64,000 nucleotides of DNA, taken from Colletotrichum lupini (lineage: Eukaryota; Ascomycota; Sordariomycetes; Glomerellales; Glomerellaceae). The stretch covers positions 2,170,001 to 2,234,000 of the forward strand of contig NC_064676.1 of the NCBI RefSeq assembly GCF_023278565.1. The letters run 5' to 3'. The notes beneath the pieces are model-generated. The model made no database searches and was not told the origin of the DNA. It saw only the letters and a list, made by a program, of their open reading frames with translations. How positions within the stretch are numbered: position 1 is the stretch's first letter; the number at the start of each line of letters is the position of its first letter. Both the position numbers and the translations under genes were made by a program. Below are positions 1-11,437 of the stretch, piece after piece.

Positions 1-1
1 C

Positions 2-1183
2 CCTATTGCGTACATGATTGCCAAATCCAAGCTATGCAACGAGATGGGTGACATCTTGCAGGCCACCAATCGTGTGGGCAGGCAACTACCGTACGACGAA
101 ATTCTGCGGTTCGATGCCCGGCTTCGAGAGATCAACGACGAGATCCCGCCTCATCTCAAGGTTGCGGCCTTGGAGGGTTCGCACGACCCAGTCACTTTGA
201 TCATCGCGAGGTTCAACATCAACGTGCTCTACCTCAAGATCCTCTGTCTGTTGCATAAGAAGTACGTGCCGCGAGCTCGTACAAATCCACGATATGCCTA
301 CTCGCGCAGAAGTGCAGTAGAAGCGGCTCTAGACACGTTGCGGCATTTGGTTACTCTCGACAGAGAATCACAGCCTAGTGGCAGACTTCGATCTTTGAGG
401 TGGTTCGTGAACTCGATAGCAACCAAGGACTTCCTTCTGCCTGCCATGCTGGTTGCGCTTGACCTCCACCACGACCGGGTTGCGGAAACGAGCGATGATC
501 GCAGGGCGTCAGAGTCGGCCATGTTCTGGACCCCAGAGCAGCGGATGGAGATGCTTAGCAACTTGGAGCGGACCAAGGAGATCTGGCAAGGGCTTGCAGA
601 CGGGTCGATGGAGGCCTTCAAGGCATCCAAAGTCTTGGACATTATCCTGGAGAAGATCAAAGGCCCCAATCCTGAAGCCGAGATCTTCAAGAACGAAAGC
701 TTCCCGGGTTTTGAGACAAATCCGGAAATGCAATCGGACCACAATGCGGCAATGACTCTGGGTATGCTCTCTGGTGGCATGACGCCAAACACGGCAGCCG
801 CGCTCGAAAGCAGTATGCAAAGTACGAACTCGTTTAGCGGCATGGACTTTGGAGTGTCGTTGCCCATGACGGGCCCAGGCATGACGCCAAACTTCCAGGG
901 CGACATTGGTATGAACAACGCGGGGTCTCCGTTCTCGATGTTTACAAACTTCGAGTCTGGCGGAGATTTCCCCGCCAACTTCGACTGGGTATGTTGCGAT
1001 TCCGCCAATGGCATAATGACATGGTGACTGACAATGGGCTAGAACGCATTTGAGACGTACACGCAGAACGCGAACTGGGCAGCTGATACAGGGTTTGGGC
1101 AGATCTATCCAGGTCAATCCTCGCCAGAAACAGACGGCAACGGGATGCCGTTTGGCAACGCCAATGGCGGCATGGCAGGCTAA
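2..1183 (+). CDS. Zn2Cys6-type fungal transcription factor, C-terminal part (5' partial)
   Basis: The gene is open from the left edge, so the N-terminus and any zinc cluster lie outside the window. Exons are 2..988 and 1043..1183. The 54-bp intron has GTATGT, a TGACTGAC branch point and TAG, and removing it replaces a premature stop with a 46-residue tail ending NANGGMAG. The first part, with RFNINVLYLKILCLLHKKYV followed by YSRRSAVEAALDTLRH, matches the later half of the fungal-specific transcription factor domain (Fungal_trans, middle homology region), known as a regulatory domain of nuclear Zn2Cys6 activators. The last third is rich in Met, Asn, Gly and Phe (for example GMLSGGMTPNTAAALE), like an acidic or low-complexity activation region. 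The DNA-binding class is inferred because the zinc cluster itself is not visible. The target pathway cannot be told. Confidence 0.8.
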
Positions 1184-2279
1184 GGATGCGTTAAAGGCCC
1201 GAAGCGCGGGGAGAGCAGTGCAATGGATGAGGGAGGTAATGTGACGATGAGATCAATGACAGAATCAGGAAGGCCTGAGCGATTGGTTCGTTCAGGTGGA
1301 CAAAATGGGGAACTAGGCATACTCACCTCCGCGTTAGGCTCGGCATGGTAGGATAGAAAGATGAATCCAGATTTTTAGGACATTTGGAAAATACAATACC
1401 CTGCTCCCTTTTTTTACACGTGCTTCTTGTTCTACCTCTACCAAGTTACACGTGCCAGAGAGATGGGAGTGGTAAATCGTGGAGACTCCGCCTCGAGGTG
1501 ACATTGGATGAACCGCGAGTGTGGTGGTTGGCCACATGGACGGGATGGCAGGTCCCAAAGCGGGCGTGGGGAGGTGGCCGTCCGGCGTGGCATTCGGCGC
1601 CCATGCCGGCGGTATGCACAGGATTCGGTCCGTCCCTGACACCATGTGCGACGGCTGAGGTGGGCGGGCGGAGGTTTGGCGGAGGTTTGGCGGAGGTGAT
1701 GGTAGTGTTTGGTGGTGAGTGAGCGAGTGATGTTCTGCAGATGCCAGCAGCAACTCTCTTTCTTCCTAGGTTAGGTTTTTCCCCGCGCCGTGTGCCTTGC
1801 GTCAGGCCCAAAACGTCAAAGTGAAATATTGAATCCTGTGCCTGCAGCGTGGTGAGGGAACAATGCGGGGAGAGGGGATCTTGGCTTGCGCGTATTGGTG
1901 GGGGTATAGGCAGGAACAGGAACAGGAAGTTGGGAACACTCGCGCGGCGTTAGGAACATGGCATGCCGCATGCCGCACCACGGCCACGACCACGACCACG
2001 GGATCTTTGAGTCGTTGGTTGATGGTTCCCTCCCCTCCAAGCACCCGTGGACGCGGCGACGCGCGAGCACTGTCCACTTGACGTTGCCGAGTCATGTCGC
2101 CGGGCAGGTAATCTGTCCACTGCGTCCAGTACCTACTACTTTTTTATCTGTAATTAATACAATGCATGGGCGAGTGATGGCTCGCTTTCTGATAGCTCTT
2201 GTTAGTTGCCGGTACGCGCCGACGAAAGCGAGGTACGAATATTAGTGAACAATAGCGCGCAGTAGGTACGAAAATACAT

Positions 2280-2301
2280 CGAGAGAGAGAGAGAGAGAGA
2301 G
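2280..2301. repeat. (GA)n microsatellite
   Basis: About eleven uninterrupted GA units in the intergenic region upstream of the amylase. Confidence 0.95.
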
Positions 2302-3655
2302 CAAAGTAAAGTTTGCTGTTTGGTATCAAGATCAGCAACGGCATCACTTATTCGGTCTTGGCAACGGCCCCCTAAGCTTTCCAAGTTTCCATCTCATTTC
2401 TCGGCCATTGCTTAACTTTTTTTTTCTCCTTCTCTCAACCACTCAAGGCAACCTCAACTCCGCCTTTTCTCCTGTTTCCCATCTCGGACCTCTGACCCCC
2501 CTCTCCCACCCTTCGCTTAAAGCCTCCACGACCACAACGAGCAGAAAGAACAAGACCCCGGTGGTAGTCGTTGACTTGACCTTTTCGGACCTTGGCAACA
2601 TCGATACATCACTTCACCAGTCTCCAGGAAAGTCCCAACTACCCCGTTAGGTAGCGGCATCCCGGAGCGGTGAGTGATGGGATAACCCCGCTGATAGGGC
2701 CGATCGTGTCTACCTACCCCAGTCAATACGACCCCCCCTTTCACAGCCGCCTTCTTGAAGAAAAATCGAAAGAAGGAGGTGGGGGGGCGGGCGTCCGCTC
2801 AAGAAGTTCTCCACGGGACCTTGCCCTGTTGACCTTCTCCCGTCCCCGGCCCCGGGTCTGGGAAACTGCAACAACGAGAAAGGCAGAGGGAAGGGGAACT
2901 CATATTCTTTCTCTTTCTTTTTCCTTTAGTTCAAAAGTCGAGTTGGTTCCTGGTTCCTGGCAAGTTTTTTTCTTAGGCGAGGAACTAGGACTCGACTTCA
3001 ATCTCCTCAAAGGCTCCCACCATCCATCTCTTCATAGTCCACCAACGATTATTCGATCATCATTATCCGACCCTTCTCAACATCGACTGCCTGGCAGCGA
3101 AAGAGTCAGAAACCGAGGTAGTCACTATCCTTTCGGATAGAAGACGGCCTGATTGGCTTACCCTACATCGCGCCCCGGCCCCTGAGGACCCCGAGAAAGA
3201 GCCAGACGTCGCCTGCTCCGCTGACTACGGCTTCGGGGGTAAGTCACCTTACTCAATCTCCGCTGTAGCTCATCTCTTATAAACTGTTAAGCTTTCGCAA
3301 AGCCGGCCCAGCGCCCCGGTTTCCTTCAACGCACATCAGCAAGCCTCCCAACGGGCGGCTGAACCGCAAGTCTCGCCTACGCTATCTCAAAGCATCGCAC
3401 TCGTGCCGCAGCGCCCTACTCCGTATTCCGCCGCCTTATTCGGCTCTGGGGGGATCCCCTGCTCCAGATCCGGCGAGAAAAGGCTTGAGAGCGCAGACCG
3501 GGCATGGGGCCAACCGTCTAATCTTGTCAAAAAAAAAAGTTCAGACTGAAGGTCCGCCAAGAAGTCTATCCGATTACTCGTTGCTGTTCTAAGCCCATTT
3601 TGGGTTTAAGGTTGAAGGGGAGAAAACGAACATATAAGTTACGACTTGGACGCCT

Positions 3656-3830
3656 TTCACGAAGTTTTACGCTTTTTTTCGCTGTTTAGACTTGTTCTGT
3701 ACACTCTTTTTTTGTTTGTTGTTTCGTCACTTTTCTTTACTTTCTTTTCCTGTTTAGTCTCTTTTCTTTCTTTCTTCGAATATCGGTCACTCTCACTCTC
3801 ACTCTCGGAAACCTGAAAGCCCGCGGAACG
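3656..3830 (+). promoter_or_regulatory. CT-rich leader of the alpha-amylase gene
   Basis: The 175 bases before the amylase ATG are dominated by T and C runs (TTTCTTTACTTTCTTTTCC and a CACTCT tandem). Such CT blocks mark transcription start regions and 5' leaders of well-expressed filamentous-fungal genes. I saw no clear TATA box and no confident AmyR-type CGG-N8 site in a brief read, so the role is inferred from composition and position only. Confidence 0.45.
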
Positions 3831-5680
3831 ATGAAGGCTCCCACGGCTTGGTCGATCCTGGCGGCCGCCGCCGCTCTGCACCAAGGCGCCGTCTCGGCAC
3901 TGAGCGCGGCGGAATGGCGGTCCCAGACGATATACCAGGTCATGACGGACCGATTCGCGCGGACGGACGGGTCGACGACGGCGAGGTGCGAAATGTCGGA
4001 TCAGACGTACTGTGGTGGTTCGTGGTTGGGCATTGCGCAGCAGTTGGATTACATTCAGGGTCTCGGTGCGACGGCTATCTGGATTTCGCCCTTTGTGAAG
4101 AATGTCCAGGGCAAATCCCGTGACGGGTGAGTTGGTCCCTTTCCTTTTAAGTTGTCATGAGATGAGGCACAGGAAGTGGTGCTCTCATGAGACATGATGA
4201 ACAGCTCAAAAGAGAAAACTTAGTCCAACTCGGGAAAATAGAAATCACTTGCTAACATAACATCAGCGAATCGTACCATGGCTACTGGGCGCAGGACATC
4301 TGGGAGGTTAACCCACGCTTCGGCACCGCCGAGGATCTCATCTTCCTCGCCAATGCCATCCACGCCCGTGGTATGTACCTCATGGCCGACGTTGTCACGA
4401 ACCACATGGCCTGGCTCGGTCCCGGCAATACGGTTGACTACTCCATCTACCGCCCCTTTTCCAACGCCTCGGCCTACCACACGCCGCCTTGCGTCATCGA
4501 CTATTCCAACCAGGACTCGGTCGAGAGATGCTGGCAGGGTACCGACGCCGCTTCGTTGCCGGATCTTCGCACTGAGGACCCACGCGTGCGCCAGGTTTTC
4601 AACGCCTGGATCAAGCGCGAGGTCAGCCGCTTCGGCTTCGATGGCCTGCGACTCGACAGCGCAAAGCACGTCGAGCCGTCCTTCTGGCCAGCGTTCGAGG
4701 CCTCGGCCGGTGTCGCCGCCTTTGGTGAGGTCTTCCACGGCGACCCAGTCTACGTAGCCCCTTACCAGGACGTCATGAGCGGTGTTATGAACTACCCGGT
4801 GTACTACTGGCTTACCCAGGCCTTCCAGTCGACGACAGGCAGCATCTGGAACCTTTCCAATGGAATCAAGACGCTCATCACAACGGCGCGTGACCTGACG
4901 CTGTACGGGGGCTTCCTCGAGAACCACGACCAGCCTCGCTTCCTGAACCACACCTCGGACCGCACTCTGCTCAAGAACGCGCTGACCTTCAGTCTCCTTA
5001 TGGACGGCATTCCCATCATCTATCAGGGTCTGGAGCAGGGGTTCAGCGGTGGTGAGACACCGTACAATCGCGAAGCGCTGTGGCAGACGGGGTTCAACAC
5101 GCAGTCGGAGCTCTATCTCTGGATCTCCAAGTTCGTGTCCCTGCGCTCGATGCTGGCGGCGCTGGATGGCGGGTACCTCTTTTACAAGTCCCAGCCCATC
5201 CACACGGACGACCACACCATTGCCATGCGCAAGGGCTTCGACGACGGGCAGGTTGTGAGCGTCTACTCCAACGTCGGCACCAACCGCACCTACAGCGTGT
5301 CTCTGGCCCAGGAAGACACAGGTTTTCGGCCGTGCAAGCTGATCCTCGAGGTCGTTCAATGCCGACCCTACGTGACGGATGCGACAGGCGTGCTGAAAGC
5401 GACGAGCGGGAGCGGGGAGCCGCTCGTGTTTGTTCCGGCAGACAAGGTCATGGGGACGGGTATCTGCGCAGGTGGCATAGGCAAGCGTCCTCCTCCTCCC
5501 CCTCCCCCTCGTCGTCACAAGCCTTCTCCTCCACCTCCACCTCCCTCTGGGACATCCACCGCAACTGCTGCCCGCTTCTCTACCACGCGCCTCGCTGTTG
5601 AGAGTACCGATTATAACTTAGATTCTATCGGACGTTTTAATAACATCACTTTGTCGCCTTGCTTGACATCCCAGCTTTGA
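3831..5680 (+). CDS. Secreted fungal alpha-amylase (GH13), no starch-binding domain
   Basis: Exons are 3831..4126 and 4267..5680, encoding 569 aa. The 140-bp intron (GTGAGT..CAG) is fixed by the join, which restores the classic [16 protein letters not shown] segment. A signal peptide is visible at residues 1-23 (hydrophobic, ending AVSA). Taka-amylase-like motifs in order are [15 protein letters not shown] (nucleophile Asp about 229), FGEVFHG (acid/base Glu about 253) and [10 protein letters not shown] (Asp about 320). Family members are endo-acting enzymes that cut alpha-1,4 bonds in starch. The domain C beta-sandwich follows. Instead of a Ser/Thr linker and CBM20, the protein ends in a Pro/Arg/Lys-rich tail with two runs of six or seven prolines and about 45 further residues. 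That tail is odd and could be affected by a missed intron or frame error near 5490-5560. Catalysis is well supported and the exact C-terminus less so. Confidence 0.93.
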
Positions 5681-6308
5681 TACGTGTTCCGAAAATTCGA
5701 AACTAAAAGAAACAGCAGACTTTACATGCGAAAAAAAAAAAAAAAGCTCAAGACGAAAACAACAAAATCAAACTCCCGACCAAACAGCAACAAGTCTTCT
5801 TTCACAACGCTCATTCGACAGCTTACTTTCCTAGATATTAGTGTGTAGTTTTTTTGGTTTGTTCCTTTCCGACCTCTCACCCACCTTGGGTGGCGGACTT
5901 GTATATCGGTAGGCAAGCGACTGGGCGAGAAGCCTAGGGGGGATTATTCACTTCTCTGCTCTGACGGTTGGCAATCCAGGACAGCCTGAGGACACACACT
6001 CGAGGCATCCTTATACCCGCAAGACCACCTTTAGGCGTACATAGTTTGTGTGTCGTTTTTTTACGACCCCGAACATAACTTTACAACAATGAACATATGG
6101 GAGTTCTACACTTGTAGAAGCCACGGTTTTCAATCTCACACTTCGTTATCGTGGGGGAATGGTTACTGAGACTGGTGATATATTCGTGGTTCGTATCCCT
6201 ATCCGATGCTGCCAGGTAAATTGAAATGGTATATACAAGAAGTTGAAAAAGGTTGAAGATGAAGAAGAAACGATACAGAGTCCAGCTCCGGAGTATCGAT
6301 CTCGTGAT
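5681..6308. other. 3' flanks of two convergent genes
   Basis: About 630 bases lie between the ends of the amylase and the secreted-protein gene. They contain A and T homopolymers (15 A near 5731) and presumably both 3' UTRs. No coding gene or repeat was recognised. Confidence 0.5.
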
Positions 6309-6989
6309 TTATGCCAGCCCGAAAGCCCCCTTGGCCCTAGCCCAGTACGCGACACGGTCCTCGGTGCCCGAGGTACCGATGCAGTCCATGTAGAGGGTGA
6401 ACCCCTTCACCGTGCCGGCCGCGAGGTTCTCCCTGACGTCGGCGTCGCACTGCGTCGTGAGGAACCAGGCGGCGGAGCCCCAGGTGTAGTCGTCGGGCAT
6501 CACGAGCTCGAGGATCTGGTTCTTCTTGTCGTCCGTCAAGCTGTTTCCGTCCGTGACGCCGCCCGCGATCTCCGTCGCCTTGTCTTTCAGTTCCGGGATC
6601 GAGAGGGCGTACACGAGGTTGTACCCCGCCATCTGGAGGTTGCGGGTGCCCTGCCCCGGGCGGCCCGGTTCGGGGAAGTGGTTGCGGTTGTAGCGGAAGT
6701 CGCCCGTCTCAAAGGCCATCAGGGAGAGGAGGGCTGCCATTTCGCCTTTTGTCGTGACGTTGTATTTCTGGAAGGCCTGGGGCAGGTAGGACGCCACGTG
6801 GGATGCTGTTGCGCATTCGTCTGCGAAGGTGGTTACGCCGTCGCAGGAGGTCGATTTGGGGGCTGTTGTGGCGATGATGGATGTTGCGTTTAGGGGGGCG
6901 TCTTCGTTTGCGCGGCGGGTTGGGAGGATTGGTTTGGCGAGGGTGGAGGGGAGGAGGAGGGTGAGGGGGAGGAGGGTTGTGAGGATCAT
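6309..6989 (-). CDS. Small secreted protein of unknown function, possibly lysozyme-like fold
   Basis: A single exon of 226 aa. I chose the ATG at 6987-6989 because it starts directly with a signal peptide (MILTTLLPLTLLLPSTLA). The frame is open a further 54 codons upstream, but that part is a His/Thr/Pro low-complexity stretch from an ACC/CAA-rich leader. The mature part has four Cys (CDGVTTFADEC and later TTQCD, MDCIG), suggesting two disulfides, and a conserved-looking core around residues 75-150 (GEMAALLSLMAFETGDFRY, then NRNHFP and GRPGQGTRNLQ). Arrangements such as AFETGDF with NxNHFPGRPGQGTRN recall lysozyme- or chitinase-like folds with a catalytic Glu. That assignment is inference, and I do not recognise a named enzyme family. 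A wall-active or effector-like extracellular role is plausible. Confidence 0.75.
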   Translation of the reverse strand: MILTTLLPLTLLLPSTLAKPILPTRRANEDAPLNATSIIATTAPKSTSCDGVTTFADECATASHVASYLPQAFQKYNVTTKGEMAALLSLMAFETGDFRYNRNHFPEPGRPGQGTRNLQMAGYNLVYALSIPELKDKATEIAGGVTDGNSLTDDKKNQILELVMPDDYTWGSAAWFLTTQCDADVRENLAAGTVKGFTLYMDCIGTSGTEDRVAYWARAKGAFGLA

Positions 6990-9007
6990 TTTGGAGGTTG
7001 TTGTTGGTGTTGTTGTTGGTGTTGTTGTGGTGTTGGTTCGAGGTGAGTTGTAAGTGGTGTAAGAGGTGGATGGATGATCTTGTGTAAGGTCAAGAGGAGA
7101 AAGCGTTGGATGGCGATGATGCTGATCGTGAACCGTGATATAGGAAGCCAAAGGTTACACTGGTTATAAGAGAAAAGGCTTTTCAAACGAAACAAAGACC
7201 CCGAGTACAGAGTACCAGAGCCGCAGCAGGTGAAGGAACGATTGTAAGGTGGCAGAGTGAGTGACACAGTCAGATCAGAAAAAGAAGCGAAGGACTGACG
7301 AGAGACAGAGAGAAGATGAGAAAGCAGACGCAAGGAAGAGCGAGGTGTTTGTCTTTTTTTGGGAACCCCCCCCGCGGGAAAGGAAGCAAAGGATCAAATG
7401 AACCGGGCTGGGATCTGTGGGTTTTGAACAGTCCCGCCCCTGGGCACAGCATCTTTTGACGTGGGTTCACTAGAGCCCTGGAGGTGAGGTGGTCATGCGC
7501 GCGCGCCGTGTAGAAAGACTTTCTGCTTAGTCGAAAATGCAGAAACGAGAGCCAGTGCCTTGCTCCGTTCGGAGTTCCCTTGAGGAGTCCCATTCCCTTG
7601 GTGGAGGTCTAGTGTAGAAGAGAGGTGATGTTCCCGTCGCCCTCCGCGCGCTTGCGCCAGTAAGATTTGCGGTTTTGCTCTCCACACGGGATGACCCTGT
7701 TCAGAATCATTACCGCTGTCCGCATATTCGGCAGAAAGACGTCTAAAGAAGTAAAGTTCTTTTGGGCAAGTTTGTGAGGGGGTTCCCAGGATAGGGGGTA
7801 AAGAAGGGATGGGATTGGGAGGGTTCTAGCTAGGTGCAGCGTGCTCGTTAGCCAGAGATCTTCGGCGAGGCCTCTGCGAGGTGGTCGTGGTGAAACGAAA
7901 CAGGGGCCAAGCCTACCCCCGTCGACATGTCAAAAGGATGCAGCTGCGCCGTAGTGATTGGCTGAGGGGCTGCGGCTGATGGTGCGGAGCTTCGTGATGT
8001 TGCCTCCCTCCCCCCCCCCCGGCTCGGGGGGAATTTGGAGGGGTAATTGGGTGATGCCGTTGCTGCCGAAAGGGCGGCAGACTGAAATGCTTGAAGGAGG
8101 CTGGCTGGCTGGTGTGTGTTTTTCCCTTTCCCATCACCTGTTGTGTAAGTCTTGTGGAGTTTGGCGAACAACATGGACTGGCGAAAGCAAGTTGCCGCAG
8201 CGGCTTGCACGCATTTCGAAACCCACATACACATAAACAGGCAGACTTTTTGCTTCTTGGGCGGCAAAGACTTGCTGTCGTCCTGTCTTTCGTAGCAAGA
8301 GTCAGGGGCAGTCCCGGAAAGACGCTCGTGTACTCTGCACTGTTGCAGATAGACTGGCGCGAGAGATGATGATCCGTCTTGGTTCATGCGCCTCGGACGG
8401 CCAGCCTTACTAAGGACTGGGGTGTGTCACTGTAGTACTATGTATACTACCTGTACTGGCGGCCTTGAAATGTACCCAGGAATCAAGGTTAATTTTGGCA
8501 GAGAGCATGACAAAGACCCGGTGGAGTCTTTGTCCGTGTTCAAGATGTTTGATTGCGAAAGGAAATGCACATAATGTCAACAGGCAATTGTTTGAACTCT
8601 GGCGAACATGGGCGCTGAGTGAGATGTTGAAGCGAAGGATTTCGAGTCCGATGAACTGCCCTGTTCAAAGCCCCTTCCTTGTCAACTACAGCCACAATGC
8701 TCTGCCCTGGGCTGCTTGACTAAGCAACTCCCCGGTCTCCACCCAGCCCGAAGCGGATCGACCAATGAGAATGTGTGCCTGGCCCAGTGACCATCAGCGC
8801 CAAAGTGGTCGGCTCCTCAGCCCATTGAAGCTCCGCGACCGCGACAAATCATTCATTCAATCCTCCCCTCGTCGCGACCAAATTCAGCTTCGACTCGACC
8901 GCGCCGCATCGAGTCAACCCACACAATCCGACAACTCACGCGCGCCCGCGCGCAAATAACGATCACGCATACGCACACGCACACGCACCTCTGACGAACA
9001 AAAAGCC
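6990..9007. other. Divergent intergenic region, secreted protein / EAF6
   Basis: Two kilobases without a supported gene. Next to 6990 is a (GTTGTT)-type low-complexity leader of the minus-strand gene (6995-7050). The interval 8890-9005 upstream of EAF6 carries a CACGCA/GCACAC dinucleotide-like run. Long ORFs here, for example minus 7848-8387, have biased composition (Pro/Ser/Ala, poly-C-derived) and no domain. Confidence 0.5.
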
Positions 9008-9603
9008 ATGGGCGAGAACCAAGCGAATGCCGCCAACGCGGCGCAAGGCCCAGCTCCGACAATGCAAATGTACAGAGAGGAACAAGTCCGCCTGCGCCAG
9101 ATGCTGGACAAGAGGGCAGTGATCGCCAGGAAACTCGCCGCCATCGAGGCCGACATTGAGCAAAAGGAGACGGCCTACCTCGACAGCACGCCAAACGGTA
9201 ACATCATTGCCGGCTTCGACAACTACATCAAGGGCTCCGGCGCGGCCGCCCAGCGGCGCAAGGCCGGTGCCACGGAGCAGAACCGCGTCTTTTCACGGAG
9301 TTCGGTGTCGTATCGCCCTGGCAGTGTACGTCTCCCCGTCAACCGATATCACTCTGGACACAGTCGCTAACACAAAAAAACTTGTAGGAAGCCACGACGC
9401 CCGGCTCGACCCCCGCTTCGCATGCGCCGACTCCCTTGTCGACGTCCTTCAAGGACGGCGGCGGTTCGAACCACGCGACGCCGACCTCCGCGACGGCATC
9501 GAAATCCGGCAAGAAGAATAAGAAGCAGAACGAAGAAGACAGCGACCACGACTCGCAAGCGCCGAACAAGAAGCGCATCAACTTTGGCGCCGGACGCAAG
9601 TGA
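9008..9603 (+). CDS. EAF6: Chromatin modification protein Eaf6 (NuA4 subunit)
   Basis: Exons are 9008..9325 and 9388..9603, encoding 177 aa. The 62-bp intron has GTACGT, a CTAAC branch point and TTGTAG. The phase was set so that YRPGS joins EATTPGSTP. The N-terminal half is a helical/coiled-coil region (YREEQVRLRQMLDKRAVIAR, then LAAIEADIEQKET) followed by the family signature YLDSTPNGNIIAGFDNYIKG and QNRVFSRSSVSYRPG. The second exon is a Ser/Thr/Pro and Lys-rich tail ending KKRINFGAGRK, as in other fungal Eaf6 proteins. Eaf6 is known as a small subunit of the NuA4 (and in yeast NuA3) histone acetyltransferase complexes in the nucleus. Length and motif order fit well. Confidence 0.95.
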
Positions 9604-11437
9604 GAAGGTCTCTCTGTACGCCAGGCTCCATCACACATGTTGGATGAATCGGCAAAGGATGATGTTACGAAGATTTTCTTTCGGATTATGGCAATTTCAT
9701 TTCGCGTATTGCTGAGGCGACTTCTTTCTGCTTCGCAGCGGTTGCAATCTTCGTAGGCTCCCAAGGACGTCTTACGATTGCGACGTGGGGACCGAGAAAG
9801 CTGTTTGCCCAGCACCGCTTACTTTCAGACGTATTTGTATATAGTTCATGCCCAGGCGACGAGTGTAGAAAGCTTGGCCTAGGAGGCAAAAACGTTGGTG
9901 GGAGTTGAGGAGTTCCGGAACCACGATACCCTAAAGGGCTTTTTCCAACAGGAAATCTCATCCCAATCACAAAGTGTTGGGCAATACATTGTGGCCCATT
10001 GGCTCTTTTTTCATCCAATCCGTCTGCCCTACTGACACATCAGAGATGAGAGGCGATTTGACCAGAAGTGTGTATGTTTGGCCGAGGCTAAGGTCTGTTG
10101 CGGGCACTTTTGCACCGAGACGTTGCAAAAGTTCGTCTCCACCCGGTACTTTTGCGCCGTTGGACCCTTAATACTACGACGGAAGGAGAATCTACTCATA
10201 TCTTCGTATCTAGGCATTGAGACCACCTGCCAACTTGAGAGCATCTCTCTGCCCAATTTATTTCAAAACACTATATTTGGATCAGTAAATTACTGTGCGG
10301 GAACAGCTTCGGTCTTGATTATTGCCCTCCTATAGGGTCCTTTGGAAGCGAACTGCCCTCCGTGCTCGTAGAATCTTGGGATCGAGAAGAATCAAACAGG
10401 AGGATAGACACTTAAAAGGGTGGACTATGGGGTGAAAGGACAATCTACATGGACGAGAAAGATACCTGCCTACCTAATACTAAAACTCAACCTATATTGG
10501 GTACATTGAACAAAGTAGAGAGCCACCCTACTCAGATGTTCTCAATTCCCAGGCCTGCAAGCTTCTCATATTTCCAGCGATATCTCGAACGATGGTCGGT
10601 TTCCCCAGGCAGCTACCTACGCACACTTTTATCTCAACTATTTTCGACCTTCTCACCCACCGCCCGCCGCCGCCGCCTCAATACATCAATGGGAAAGAAA
10701 TTTGTTCATTGTTATCACCAAGGCCCATGGCGTGGCGGGGAATGACCTCGTTTGTATGGCCCCGCTCCCATGGGTCACGAGTTCGAGTTCCGTGTAAAAT
10801 CACTAGCATCGATACAATTGAGGAATAGCACGTAAAGAGTGAGCCTGGTGATTTTCGTAGGCCCCCCGTGAGGGGGGCTGAGCTTTTGTACTTTTTTGAG
10901 ATATTTATTGCCTAGAATTTGATTGTGTGTCGTTGTTATGGCGATTCATGGTCGGAGGAAAAGGGCAAGATGCAGGTGGTTCCCTTGGCGGCGCCTTTGC
11001 ATGATGTAGAATCTGTCGTCTGACGAAGCTTTCTCTGAAGAGTAGCTACCGGGTTGCCTTCTCCACGGACAGCTCTAAGCAAGTTAGCATACCGACCGCT
11101 TCGGAGCCGACGGGCGGCGGCAGCGGGCCAAGCTGCAACGAGGGGCCACAGTCTGTGCAGCGCCTGCGCAGGGACTGAGAACCTTGTCGGCCCCAGTGTC
11201 CAGCCGTTGCTAGCCTGTCCACAGCTAGTGCGGGGCTCTTCAACCGAGCTTCCATGCCAGTGGAGGTCGGATAGTCGATCCCCCGTCGTCATGTCGCAAT
11301 TGACAATGCATGTTGACCGACATACATGTATACGACACCTTTCCCAAGCCTTGTGTGTGTGTCCTCTGTCACCACTTTTCCTTTGAAACGTAACTGATTC
11401 CATGAACCACCTCTACAGCGTGGTCCTCTAGCTCCTC
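9604..11437. other. Intergenic region downstream of EAF6
   Basis: About 1.8 kb with no supported coding gene. It contains a B-box-like CACGAGTTCGAGTTCCGTG at 10776-10794 and a GC-perfect hairpin at 10861-10878 (listed separately). ORFs on both strands, such as minus 10936-11403, show no domain and no coding-like pattern. Confidence 0.45.
10861..10878. other. Perfect 7-bp GC hairpin with GTGA loop
   Basis: GCCCCCC, loop GTGA, GGGGGGC. On the + strand the loop fits a GNRA tetraloop. It is followed by a T-rich run (10884-10897). Its function is unknown in this eukaryotic intergenic setting. Confidence 0.7.

Larger units (their letters stand above)
1184..3830. other. Long intergenic region between the regulator and the amylase
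   Basis: No convincing coding gene was found in 2.6 kb. It holds short direct duplications (GGTTTGGCGGA twice near 1674-1695, CACGAC repeats near 1985), a GA microsatellite and, from about 2400 to 3240, a pyrimidine-rich stretch ending in a good donor-like GGTAAGTCAC at 3238-3247. That stretch has the look of a fungal 5' leader, possibly a spliced leader of the amylase or a non-coding transcript. One frame is open from about 2990 to 3238 but has no ATG. The best ORFs on either strand lack recognisable domains. Confidence 0.5.

Noticed and set aside
6990..7151. 54-residue N-terminal extension of the secreted protein
   Set aside because: It is a His/Thr/Pro low-complexity translation of an ACC/CAA repeat leader and would bury the obvious signal peptide.
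7848..8387. 179-codon minus-strand ORF
   Set aside because: Biased by C-rich tracts, with no domain, no introns joining it to anything and no coding-like pattern.
10861..10897. Rho-independent terminator
   Set aside because: It has the look of a GC hairpin plus T-run, but the window is eukaryotic nuclear DNA and no bacterial gene precedes it.
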